Source: Bacillota bacterium (GTDB taxonomy: Bacteria; Bacillota; Sulfobacillia; Sulfobacillales; JAIMBI01). From it: 32,569 nucleotides of DNA. The translations under genes and the position numbers were made by a program. Numbering within the stretch: the stretch's first letter is position 1; every line of letters begins with the position of its first letter. Under the pieces are notes generated by a model that searched no databases, was not told where the DNA came from, and saw only the letters and a list, made by a program, of their open reading frames with translations. Shown here in pieces: positions 1 to 6,631 of the stretch. The stretch spans positions 1-32,569 of the forward strand of contig JAKADP010000020.1 in NCBI GenBank assembly GCA_021820465.1, read 5' to 3'.

Positions 1-1599
1 CCGCTTGAGGCCCTGCTGGACCAGCACCTCGGTGCTGGTGTCGATGCTGGCCGTGGCCTCGTCCAAGATCAAAATGGCGGGGTCGGCCAGGATCGCGCGG
101 GCGAACGCCAACAGCTGGCGCTGCCCCAGCGAGAGTCGGGACCCGCGCTCTTTGACCGGGGTGTCGTAGCCCTGGGGCAGCTCGCTGATGAAGTGGTGGG
201 CGCAGGCCGCGACGGCCGCCGCCTCCACCTCAGCGTCGGTGGCCTCCGGCCGCCCATAGCGGATGTTGTCCCGGATCGTGGCGTCGAAAATAAACGTGTC
301 CTGCAGCACCAGCGCCACCTGGCGGCGCAGAGACCGCATCTCGATGTCGCGGATATCGATGCCATCCAGCAGGATGGCTCCGCCCACCACGTCGTAAAAC
401 CGGGGCAGCAGCGAGAGGATGCTGCTTTTGCCGGCGCCGGTGGCGCCCACCAGCGCGATGGTTTGGCCGGGGGCGACGTGAAACGACACGTCGCGCAGCA
501 CAGGACGGCCCGGGACGTACTCAAACACCACGTGGTCAAATTCCACCTCGCCGGTGAGGCGCTCCACCGGTCGGGACCGCTCGCGGTTGGTGACCAGGGG
601 CACTTGGTCGAGATATTCGAACACGCGCTCGGCCGACGCCATGGCCACCAGCAGCTGGTTGTAGAAGTTGCCCAGCTGGGAGATGGGCTGCCAGAACCCG
701 GCCAGGTAGTTCAGAAACGCCACAATGAGGCCCAGTGACACCGCGTGGGCGGCGTACAGCGACGAGCCGTACCAGAACACCAGGGCCGTGCCCACCGTGC
801 CGGCAAACGTGATGGCGGGGCCAAACATGGCCGACAGCATCATGGCGCGCACGTGGGCGACGAAGTTCGCCTGGGAGATGCCATGAAAGTGCTCGCGGTT
901 GTGGTCCTCGCGGCCGAATGACGAGACGACCCGCGCCCCGTACAGCGACTCGGCCCACGTGGCGTTGACGATGGAAATCTGCCGGCGCACCCGCCGCCAG
1001 CGCTCGACAATCATGCGGCGGAACCGGGTCGAGAGCAGCACCAAGAGCGGCAGCACGATAAACGACACCAGCGCCAAGTTCCACTTCAGGATCAGCATCG
1101 CGGCCACGGTGCCCACCAGCGTGAGCGCGTTGCTGAGGGTGTTGACCAAGCCCTGGCTCAGCAGCGAGTTCAGGTTGGACACGTCCGACGTGACCCGCGT
1201 CATGATTTTGCCCGCCGGCAGGCGGTCAAAGAACGTGAAGTTCAGCCGGTTGATGTGCGTGAACAGCTGGCTCCGCAGGTCGCGCAGCACCTCCTGACCC
1301 ATCTTGGAGATGACCCAGGTTTGAATGCGGGTGCTGACGTAGCGCACCACGTAGATGAAGATCATGACGCCCGCCAGCGACAGCAGGCCCTGGAAGTGGC
1401 CCGGCAGAATGTCCTGGTTGATGGCGATTTCGAACATGTACGGAATCGCCAGCGTGGCCAGCGTCCCAAACACCAGCGCAATAATGGCCCACGTCAGCAT
1501 CCGCTTGTAGGGAAAGAGGTAGCGCAGCAGCCGGAGGAACATCTTGCTGTCAAATGGGCGTTCAACCGGCTCTTCTTCCTGGTCAATGCGGTTAATCAC
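1..1599 (-). CDS. ABC exporter half-transporter, ATPase-competent subunit (partial, 3' end outside window)
   Basis: This is a fused membrane-domain and ATPase half-transporter of the multidrug/lipid exporter type. It is read from a GTG at 1599 behind a GGGAAGGAGG ribosome site and runs off the left edge after 533 codons. The N-terminal ~330 residues form the six-helix transmembrane domain. The ATPase part has a Walker A (GATGAGKS, around residue 385), a degenerate signature LSLGQ (489-493, normally LSGGQ) and a canonical Walker B with catalytic Glu514 in LDEATAS. It starts 17 bases after the stop of the partner gene at 1617-3365, so the two are co-transcribed. The altered signature here pairs with the altered Walker B of the partner, as in heterodimeric exporters of the BmrCD or TM287/288 type. 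The substrate cannot be told from sequence. Confidence 0.93.
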   Translation of the reverse strand, partial: MINRIDQEEEPVERPFDSKMFLRLLRYLFPYKRMLTWAIIALVFGTLATLAIPYMFEIAINQDILPGHFQGLLSLAGVMIFIYVVRYVSTRIQTWVISKMGQEVLRDLRSQLFTHINRLNFTFFDRLPAGKIMTRVTSDVSNLNSLLSQGLVNTLSNALTLVGTVAAMLILKWNLALVSFIVLPLLVLLSTRFRRMIVERWRRVRRQISIVNATWAESLYGARVVSSFGREDHNREHFHGISQANFVAHVRAMMLSAMFGPAITFAGTVGTALVFWYGSSLYAAHAVSLGLIVAFLNYLAGFWQPISQLGNFYNQLLVAMASAERVFEYLDQVPLVTNRERSRPVERLTGEVEFDHVVFEYVPGRPVLRDVSFHVAPGQTIALVGATGAGKSSILSLLPRFYDVVGGAILLDGIDIRDIEMRSLRRQVALVLQDTFIFDATIRDNIRYGRPEATDAEVEAAAVAACAHHFISELPQGYDTPVKERGSRLSLGQRQLLAFARAILADPAILILDEATASIDTSTEVLVQQGLKR

Positions 1600-1616
1600 C
1601 GTGGCTTCCTCCTTCC

Positions 1617-3365
1617 CTACGACGCCGTGCCGCCCAGCACCTGACGCTGGTCGCGGGACTGAATGTCGTGGACGTCCCGATAGATGCCCGGCGCTGTCAC
1701 CAGCTGCTGGTGGCGGCCGCGCTGCACGATGCGGCCATCGTCAATCACCAGAATCTCGTGGGCCGCCTGCAGGGACGACAGGCGGTGGGCGACGACAATG
1801 GCGGTGCGCCCGTACAGCAGCGTGCGCGTGGCTTCCTGGATCGCGGCCTCGGTCTCCAAGTCGACGCTCGCGGTCGCATCATCCAAGATGATGATGGGCG
1901 GGTCCACCAGCAGGGCGCGCGCAATGGCAATCCGCTGGCGCTGGCCCCCCGACAGCCCAATCCCCCGCTCCCCAATAATGGTGTCGTAGCCGCGCGGCAT
2001 GTCGTCGATGAACTCAGCGGCCTGCGCCATCTCGGCCGCGCGGCGCACCTCGTCAAACGAGGCCTCGGGCCGCCCGTAGGCGATGTTTTCGCGCACCGTG
2101 GCGGAAAACAAGAACGTCTCTTGCGGCACCACCCCGATGTGGCGGCGGAGCCAGACGGGGTCCCACTGCCGCACGTCGACGCCGTCGACGCTCACGGATC
2201 CGCTGGACACGTCGTACAGCCGGGGAATGAGCGCAATCACGCTGGTTTTGCCGGCGCCGGTGGGGCCCACCAGCGCCACGGACTGGCCCGGCTCCACCTT
2301 GAAGGAAATGTCGATGAGCGCGGGCCGCATGGCATCCCGATAGGTGGACGACACGTGGTTCATCTCAATCGCGCCTGCCACCTTCTGGGGCCGGTGCGGC
2401 TTCGCCGGCGCGACGACGGTGGCCTCCTCCTGCATGAGCTCCCACAGGCGCTGGCCGGCCGTTCCAAACTGCGCGTACAGGTTCAGCACAAACCCCAGGC
2501 TCTGCAGCGGCACCATCATCATGACCACGTACGACGAGATGGCCACCAGGCTTCCGACGGAGATGATGTGGTGAATGGCCTGCCAGCCGCCGAAGAGAAA
2601 GACGACCACCCCGTATGCCCCGCCGATGAGGCCAAACAGGGGAAAGAAGCTGCTCTGCAGCCGGGCAGTGTCCAGGTTGCGCTCAAACAGCACGTCCAGG
2701 GTTTCATTGAAGGTGTCGGCTTCCCGGGGCTCCTGGCCAAACGCCTTGACGACGCGAACGCCCGTTATGTTTTCCTGGAGCTGCGTGGTCATCACGGCAA
2801 ACTGCTGCCGGATGGCCCGAAAGGCCGGCCGGATGCGGTGGTCAAAGCGCAGCACCATCAAGGTCAGAAACGGCATGAGGCCCAGCAGTATCAGGGCCAG
2901 CTGCCAGTCCAGGATGGCAATCGCGGCAATCACGAACACCAGGGTAAACAGCACCTGGGTGCCCTGGGTGAAGAAGCTGGAGAAAAACATGGATACCCAC
3001 TGCACGTCCGAGGTGAGCCGGCTCATCAGCTGGCCCGTCTGCACCGAGTCGTGAAACGAGTAGGAGAGACCCGTCAAGTGGTCGTACAGCTGGTCCCGCA
3101 TCCGCTTTAAGACCGCCTGGCCCAGCCGCTCCGACAGGTATGCCTGCATGAACGAAAAGATGCCGAACAAAATGGCAAACCCGATGGACGCCCCGATGAT
3201 CGGCCACAGCCACTGCAGCTGATGGCCAATCAGGACGTTGTTGACCAAGAGGCGCGACAGGGCCGGGGGAACCAGGTTCAGCCCCGCCGCGAGAACGGCT
3301 CCAATGACGGCCAGGATCCCATCGCGCAAGTGCGGGCGCACGAAGCCCATCAACCAGTCCTGCAT
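1617..3365 (-). CDS. ABC exporter half-transporter, degenerate-site subunit
   Basis: A 582-residue ABC exporter with an N-terminal six-helix membrane domain (about residues 15-310) and a C-terminal ATPase. Walker A is GPTGAGKT (367-374), the signature is a canonical LSGGQ (about 471-475) and the H-loop His lies in VVAHRLSS. Walker B ends LDDATAS, so the catalytic Glu is replaced by Asp. In heterodimeric exporters such as BmrC/BmrD, one of the two ATP sites is catalytically weak. Here the weak site would be built from this Walker B and the LSLGQ signature of the downstream subunit (1-1599). The ATG at 3365 follows GGGAGG four bases upstream. An AT-rich palindromic segment lies just upstream and may be an operator. 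Substrate unknown. Confidence 0.95.
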   Translation of the reverse strand: MQDWLMGFVRPHLRDGILAVIGAVLAAGLNLVPPALSRLLVNNVLIGHQLQWLWPIIGASIGFAILFGIFSFMQAYLSERLGQAVLKRMRDQLYDHLTGLSYSFHDSVQTGQLMSRLTSDVQWVSMFFSSFFTQGTQVLFTLVFVIAAIAILDWQLALILLGLMPFLTLMVLRFDHRIRPAFRAIRQQFAVMTTQLQENITGVRVVKAFGQEPREADTFNETLDVLFERNLDTARLQSSFFPLFGLIGGAYGVVVFLFGGWQAIHHIISVGSLVAISSYVVMMMVPLQSLGFVLNLYAQFGTAGQRLWELMQEEATVVAPAKPHRPQKVAGAIEMNHVSSTYRDAMRPALIDISFKVEPGQSVALVGPTGAGKTSVIALIPRLYDVSSGSVSVDGVDVRQWDPVWLRRHIGVVPQETFLFSATVRENIAYGRPEASFDEVRRAAEMAQAAEFIDDMPRGYDTIIGERGIGLSGGQRQRIAIARALLVDPPIIILDDATASVDLETEAAIQEATRTLLYGRTAIVVAHRLSSLQAAHEILVIDDGRIVQRGRHQQLVTAPGIYRDVHDIQSRDQRQVLGGTAS

Positions 3366-3379
3366 AGGTCCTCCCGATG

Positions 3380-3394
3380 ACTAAGTTAGTTAAC
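3380..3394 (-). promoter_or_regulatory. candidate operator upstream of the ABC exporter pair
   Basis: An AT-rich island in an otherwise GC-rich spacer carries the perfect 11-bp palindrome ACTAAGTTAGT (3380-3390) overlapping GTTAAC (3389-3394). It lies 15-29 bases upstream of the exporter start codon, where a repressor would block transcription. Exporter pairs of this kind are often controlled by MarR- or TetR-type repressors, but none is encoded in the window. I could not assign clear -35 and -10 boxes. The rest of the 176-base spacer to rlmH shows nothing definite. Confidence 0.3.
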
Positions 3395-3541
3395 AATCGC
3401 ATCTTAAGCCGGCCGAGGGCATTCGCCAACCCTCCAAGGTTTCGGGGGCATGATACGGTGAGGGAAGACGGCCGAGGCACTACGACAAGGGTTCATTGTG
3501 CGCCTTTGTTCGCGGGGGATCAAGCCGAATGGGACTAAAGG

Positions 3542-4021
3542 ATGAAGAGTCCTGTGGGGGGTGGGCGCGTGCGGGTCATCACGATCGGGCGGGCGTCGGG
3601 CGGCGAGTGGGCGGCGGCGGCCGAGGCGTACCGCCGGCGCACGCGGCCGCCGTGGGCGTGGGACTGGGTGGTGGTGCCCGCCAAAAGCCACGGGGGCCCG
3701 GCTGCGCGGCGGCAGGAAGCCGCGGCGGCGCTGGGACACGTCCGGCCCACGGACTTCCTGATTGCGCTGGACGAGCGCGGGCGGCAGTGGACCACCCGGG
3801 AGCTGCACCGCTGGCTGTCGGGGCTGTTGGCCGGCCCGCGGCCGCTGGTGCTGGTTATTGGCGGTCCCGATGGGCTGGACGGGTCCCTCACGGCGCGCGC
3901 CGATGCCGCGTGGTCGCTGTCGTCGCTGACGTGGCCGCACGAGCTGGCCATTCTGATGGTGGCAGAGCAACTGTATCGGGTATCGACGGTGGACCGCGGC
4001 CACCCCTATCATCGGGACTAG
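3542..4021 (+). CDS. rlmH: 23S rRNA pseudouridine-1915 N3-methyltransferase RlmH
   Basis: RlmH is a SPOUT-class enzyme that methylates pseudouridine 1915 in helix 69 of 23S rRNA using S-adenosylmethionine. The family marks are all present: LDERG in the middle, the cofactor loop GGPDGL, and the C-terminal segment with HELA, EQLYR and the terminal HPYHR. Its 159 residues match the usual length. The ATG at 3542 has only a weak ribosome site (AAAGG, too close). A GTG at 3569 would start directly at the conserved VRVITIGR strand and give 150 residues, so the true start could be either. The MazG-like gene follows 10 bases downstream. It is a housekeeping gene with no special link to the sulfur genes. 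Confidence 0.93.
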   Translation: MKSPVGGGRVRVITIGRASGGEWAAAAEAYRRRTRPPWAWDWVVVPAKSHGGPAARRQEAAAALGHVRPTDFLIALDERGRQWTTRELHRWLSGLLAGPRPLVLVIGGPDGLDGSLTARADAAWSLSSLTWPHELAILMVAEQLYRVSTVDRGHPYHRD

Positions 4022-4031
4022 AGGGAGGGCT

Positions 4032-4385
4032 GTGGCGGTGGACGGAGACTTGACGGTGGCGGACGTGCAGCGCGCGGTGGATCAGTGGATTCGCCGCTTT
4101 GAAGAGGGCTACTTTCCGCCGCTGGCCATGGTGGCCCGCCTGGCGGAGGAAGTGGGAGAGCTGGCGCGCGAGGTGAACCACACCTACGGGCCCAAGCCCA
4201 AGAAGCCCGAGGAACCTGGGGGATCGGTGGCCGAAGAGCTGGGGGACCTGCTGTTTGTGCTGGCTTCGATGGCCAATGCCCTAGACATCAACCTGGCCGA
4301 GGCCTTTGTCGCCGTCATGCAGAAATTCGAGGAACGCGATCATGACCGCTGGACCCCCCGGGGGGATGCCCCCGGCGCCGGATAG
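4032..4385 (+). CDS. MazG-like nucleotide pyrophosphohydrolase
   Basis: A 117-residue single-domain protein of the all-alpha NTP pyrophosphatase superfamily, the group that includes B. subtilis YpjD and MazG. These enzymes hydrolyse (d)NTPs to the monophosphate and pyrophosphate, mainly for house-cleaning. The metal-binding motif is visible as EEVGELAREV followed by EELGDLLFVLASMAN, giving the ExxE...ExxD set of acidic ligands. The C-terminal KFEERDHDRW is typical of the YpjD-like group. The start is GTG 4032 behind AGGGAGGGC. It is probably transcribed with rlmH, 10 bases upstream. Substrate preference cannot be read from the sequence. Confidence 0.88.
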   Translation: MAVDGDLTVADVQRAVDQWIRRFEEGYFPPLAMVARLAEEVGELAREVNHTYGPKPKKPEEPGGSVAEELGDLLFVLASMANALDINLAEAFVAVMQKFEERDHDRWTPRGDAPGAG

Positions 4386-4390
4386 CGGGC

Positions 4391-4438
4391 GGGCGGCGGG
4401 GGCTGCGACGCGCTCGCCGCAGGACGCGTCCGCCGCCC
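4391..4438. terminator. GC-rich inverted repeat between convergent genes (possible bidirectional terminator)
   Basis: GGGCGGCGG (4391-4399) pairs perfectly with CCGCCGCCC (4430-4438), and an inner ACGCG/CGCGT pair can extend the fold. It sits exactly between the MazG-like gene (plus strand) and the small gene ending at 4440 (minus strand). There is no T-tract on either side, so it is not a textbook intrinsic terminator. It could still protect 3' ends or slow polymerase. Confidence 0.4.
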
Positions 4439-4439
4439 C

Positions 4440-4781
4440 TCACGCTTCTGATGTCCGCCAGGCCTGGTCGATGCGGGCATTCCACTGCTCCCACTCCGGA
4501 TCCGCCGCGCCTCGCTCTACGCGCCAGATGAGATACCACAGGATGGCCCGGCAGTCCTCGGGGGACAGCCCCAATTCCTGCGCCATCTCGGGCAGACGGG
4601 GCCACTGCTCGAGGCGCTTCAGCACACTCGGGAGATCGGGCCCGTCCGGGCGGACGTACGGCAAGCCCTCCTGGACGGAGGGCGCCTGCCCCACACGCCG
4701 GAAAATGACCCACAGCGGGAAGCGGGGGTCGCTGCGACAATCCTCCCAATAGGCGGTGCGCAGTTCGTCCTCGCCGTTCAT
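4440..4781 (-). CDS. hypothetical protein, 113 aa, second gene of a two-gene unit
   Basis: I do not recognise this family. The start is ATG 4781, which overlaps the TGA of the preceding gene in an ATGA junction, so translation of the two is coupled. The protein is acidic and rich in Trp and Pro. An N-terminal stretch has PRFPLWVIFRR. The middle helices read LPEMAQELGLSPEDCRAILW, which looks like a helix-turn-helix-type arrangement, followed by an amphipathic C-terminal helix. It has two cysteines, no signal peptide and no membrane segment. The unit is divergent from the dsrE/sHdr locus, so a connection with sulfur metabolism is possible but unproven. The longer open frame upstream of 4781 is a shadow of the neighbouring gene. 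Confidence 0.7.
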   Translation of the reverse strand: MNGEDELRTAYWEDCRSDPRFPLWVIFRRVGQAPSVQEGLPYVRPDGPDLPSVLKRLEQWPRLPEMAQELGLSPEDCRAILWYLIWRVERGAADPEWEQWNARIDQAWRTSEA

Positions 4782-5128
4782 GAGACCGGCTCGGAGGCGC
4801 TCGGCGCCTGCGGGGGGGACACCAGCTCGCCCAGCTCGCCTTCCGCCCCGGTCTTGCCATGGAGATACAGCACATAAGGGGCGTCGTCCCGCTGGATCTC
4901 CAGCTGCCAGTGCCCCACCTGCGGAGGCCGGTCCGGGCCTTGCGGGGTGAGTTCGGCGCGCATGTGCACCTGATAGCCGCTGACAGGATGGTCGTACGGC
5001 AAAAACTCCATGCGGCCCATGTTGATGCGCCTGAGTGCCTCGTTGATGGGGGCCAGCATCTCCGCCATGGCGGGAAACAGCTCCCCCGCTTGAGACAGCA
5101 AGATGGACTGGCTCGTCTTCATACCCAT
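4778..5128 (-). CDS. hypothetical protein, 116 aa, first gene of a two-gene unit divergent from dsrE
   Basis: No family recognised. I place the start at ATG 5128, behind AAAGGGGG about seven bases upstream; a second in-frame ATG at 5122 is also possible. The N-terminal half is helical (SQAGELFPAMAEMLAPINEA). The second half alternates hydrophobic and charged residues like a small beta-sheet domain (VGHWQLEIQRDDAPYVLYLH) and ends in a disordered Pro/Ser tail. There is no cysteine, signal peptide or membrane segment. It overlaps the downstream 113-residue gene by four bases. Its promoter must lie in the 226-base spacer shared with dsrE, which carries a CsoR-like palindrome, so both directions may share a regulator. 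Confidence 0.7.
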   Translation of the reverse strand: MGMKTSQSILLSQAGELFPAMAEMLAPINEALRRINMGRMEFLPYDHPVSGYQVHMRAELTPQGPDRPPQVGHWQLEIQRDDAPYVLYLHGKTGAEGELGELVSPPQAPSASEPVS

Positions 5129-5294
5129 ACGGGTGCCCCCTTTTATTCCCCGCGCAGTGCCCAAAGCTCCTCGGCGCCATCCTAGCACGACCGGCCGCCG
5201 CCGCCTGCGACCATTGGACCCATCGCGGCGTCCGTTGGTTTGAAAAAATATTGCGCCAATGGCTTGCGCCTCCCCCGGCGAAGGTGTAGATCCG

Positions 5295-5324
5295 TAGTGA
5301 TACCAGTGGGGGTATGGGTATAAG
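5295..5324 (+). promoter_or_regulatory. putative promoter with CsoR/CstR-like operator in front of dsrE and the sHdr locus
   Basis: The 16-mer ATACCAGTGGGGGTAT (5300-5315) is an ATACC-N6-GGTAT palindrome with a central G-run, followed at once by another GGGTAT. This resembles operators of the CsoR/CstR family (DUF156), whose CstR branch senses persulfides and polysulfides. A -10-like TATAAG (5319-5324) lies 31 bases before the dsrE start. A weak -35-like TAGTGA (5295-5300) sits 18 bases upstream, so the palindrome would fill the spacer between the boxes. No DUF156 regulator is encoded in the window. A ten-base match is not rare by chance, so position and sulfur context carry much of the argument. 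Confidence 0.4.
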
Positions 5325-5354
5325 GTGACCCGATCGGCGAAGGGAGGACCGGAG

Positions 5355-5822
5355 GTGCAGCAAGATCGGCTGGCCATCGTCTGTTCCAAGGGGTCTTTGG
5401 ACATGGCCTATCCACCATTTGTCCTGGCGACCGCGGCAGCGGCGATGGACATGGACTCGATGCTGTTTTTCACGTTCTGGGGGCTCGATATCATCAACCG
5501 CCACAAGATCGATTCCCTGGACATCTCGATTGCGGGCAATCCCAGCATGCCGTCCATGGCCAAAGTGGCCGGCATGGTCCCAGGGGGGACGCGCATGGTG
5601 TCCACGATGATGCGCACCCAGTTTGCCAAGGCGAAGGTGATGTCCATTCGAGAGTTTGTGGGCACGGCGCACGAGGTGGGCGTCCACATGGTGGCCTGCC
5701 AGATGACGATGGACGTGATGGGGATGAAGCGCGAGGACCTGATTCCCGAAGTGGAAGATGTTGTGGGGGCGGCCACATTCCTGGACTACGCCCGCGACGC
5801 CAAGATCCAGCTGTTCGTGTAA
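5355..5822 (+). CDS. DsrE-like sulfurtransferase (COG2210-type), first gene of the locus
   Basis: A 155-residue DsrE/F-fold protein of the kind that accompanies sHdr clusters. Such proteins accept sulfane sulfur as a cysteine persulfide and exchange it with TusA in the cytoplasm. The conserved segment ACQMTMDVMG places the likely active Cys at residue 115; a second Cys is at residue 10 near the end of the first strand. The start is taken as GTG 5355, eight bases after AGGGAGG. The upstream in-frame GTG at 5325 lies in the promoter region and lacks a ribosome site. A hairpin terminator follows the stop directly, so dsrE may be made in excess over the hdr genes. It belongs with TusA (13153) and the second DsrE (13457). 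Confidence 0.9.
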   Translation: MQQDRLAIVCSKGSLDMAYPPFVLATAAAAMDMDSMLFFTFWGLDIINRHKIDSLDISIAGNPSMPSMAKVAGMVPGGTRMVSTMMRTQFAKAKVMSIREFVGTAHEVGVHMVACQMTMDVMGMKREDLIPEVEDVVGAATFLDYARDAKIQLFV

Positions 5823-5845
5823 AGCCCGCTCGGTCGCGGGCTTTT
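5822..5845 (+). terminator. intrinsic terminator-like hairpin between dsrE and hdrC1
   Basis: AAGCCCGC (5822-5829), loop TCGGTC, then GCGGGCTT (5836-5843), an 8-bp perfect stem followed by a short T-run (TTTTCTC). It begins inside the dsrE stop codon. No strong new promoter is obvious in the 53 bases before hdrC1. It therefore probably acts as a partial terminator that lowers expression of the downstream operon relative to dsrE. Confidence 0.65.
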
Positions 5846-5850
5846 CTCAT

Positions 5851-5872
5851 GTTCGTGAGACGTTCGTGATCG
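5851..5872 (+). repeat. 11-bp tandem duplication in the dsrE-hdrC1 spacer
   Basis: GTTCGTGAGAC (5851-5861) is followed directly by GTTCGTGATCG (5862-5872); eight of eleven bases are identical. The next unit begins CATGAGAC. It is one of four spacers in this locus with an 11-base tandem period. Confidence 0.7.
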
Positions 5873-5898
5873 CATGAGACAGATGGGGGGAGCAGTCG

Positions 5899-6588
5899 AT
5901 GCAGCAGCCGATGAAGCAGGCTTACGCGGACGTGCCGGTGGAAGAGAAGACGCGCCTCTACCGCGAGGTCGTGCAGGATGCGCGCTTTGACACCTATCTT
6001 TACGGGTGCTATGAGTGCGGGATCTGCGTCGCGGCCTGCCCGTCAGCCCGCTTCTACGACTTCTCTCCCCGCAAGATTGCCCAGGCGCTGGCCCGCGAGG
6101 ACGTCGATCTGGTGTACGAGCAGATGAACGACGACGTGTGGAACTGCTCGCAGTGCTTTTCCTGCCTCCGCTGCCCCCGCGGGAACAACCCGGGCGGCCT
6201 CATCACCATCATGCGCGAGGTGGCGGTGAACAACGGGCTGCGCACCACCAAAGAGGCGCTCGCGGGCTATACCCGCATCATTTACAAAATCATGACCACC
6301 GGCACGCAGGTGTCGCCCGACATGCTGCAGGAGGACGCATTCCCCGACTGGGGCCCGCAAGTGAAGGAAGTGGCGGACCACCTCGCCGTGTGGCGGCGGG
6401 CGCTGCCGCCGGAGACCATGCACACCACGGCCCTCTCCTGGGAAGTGGAGGAGCGCACCATGCGGGAGCTGTACGCCATCTGGAAGTGGACCGGCACGCT
6501 GGACATGATTGCACAGCTGGACGAGGGCCTCCACGACATCATGGAGGAAATCATGGACGACGCCCTGGAGGACAGCGGCATTGCGTGA
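5899..6588 (+). CDS. hdrC1: sHdr complex iron-sulfur subunit HdrC1
   Basis: A 229-residue HdrC-type protein of the sulfur-oxidising heterodisulfide reductase-like (sHdr) complex, which turns protein-bound sulfane sulfur into sulfite in the cytoplasm. HdrC subunits pass electrons between the flavin of HdrA and the HdrB catalytic subunits. The first [4Fe-4S] site is Cys37, 40, 43 and 47 (CX2CX2CX3CP). The second is Cys83, 86, 89 and 92 with CX2CX2CX2CP spacing, one residue shorter than the classical motif. The C-terminal half is helical and acidic. The start is ATG 5899 behind a GGGGGGAG ribosome site. It opens the hdrC1-B1-A-hyp-C2B2 gene order that defines the system. Confidence 0.93.
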   Translation: MQQPMKQAYADVPVEEKTRLYREVVQDARFDTYLYGCYECGICVAACPSARFYDFSPRKIAQALAREDVDLVYEQMNDDVWNCSQCFSCLRCPRGNNPGGLITIMREVAVNNGLRTTKEALAGYTRIIYKIMTTGTQVSPDMLQEDAFPDWGPQVKEVADHLAVWRRALPPETMHTTALSWEVEERTMRELYAIWKWTGTLDMIAQLDEGLHDIMEEIMDDALEDSGIA

Positions 6589-6631
6589 CGGCAGGTTCTC
6601 GGGCTGACTCCAGCCCCGAAGGGAGGATATC

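Noticed and set aside
1668-3110. 480-codon open frame on the plus strand opposite the ABC exporter gene
   Set aside because: It is antisense to a well-conserved ABC transporter, and its translation is low-complexity His/Gln/Arg-rich, as expected for shadow frames in GC-rich DNA.
5234-5260. Imperfect palindrome TTGG...CCAA upstream of dsrE
   Set aside because: Only the four terminal bases of each arm pair; the interior does not match, so it is no better than chance.
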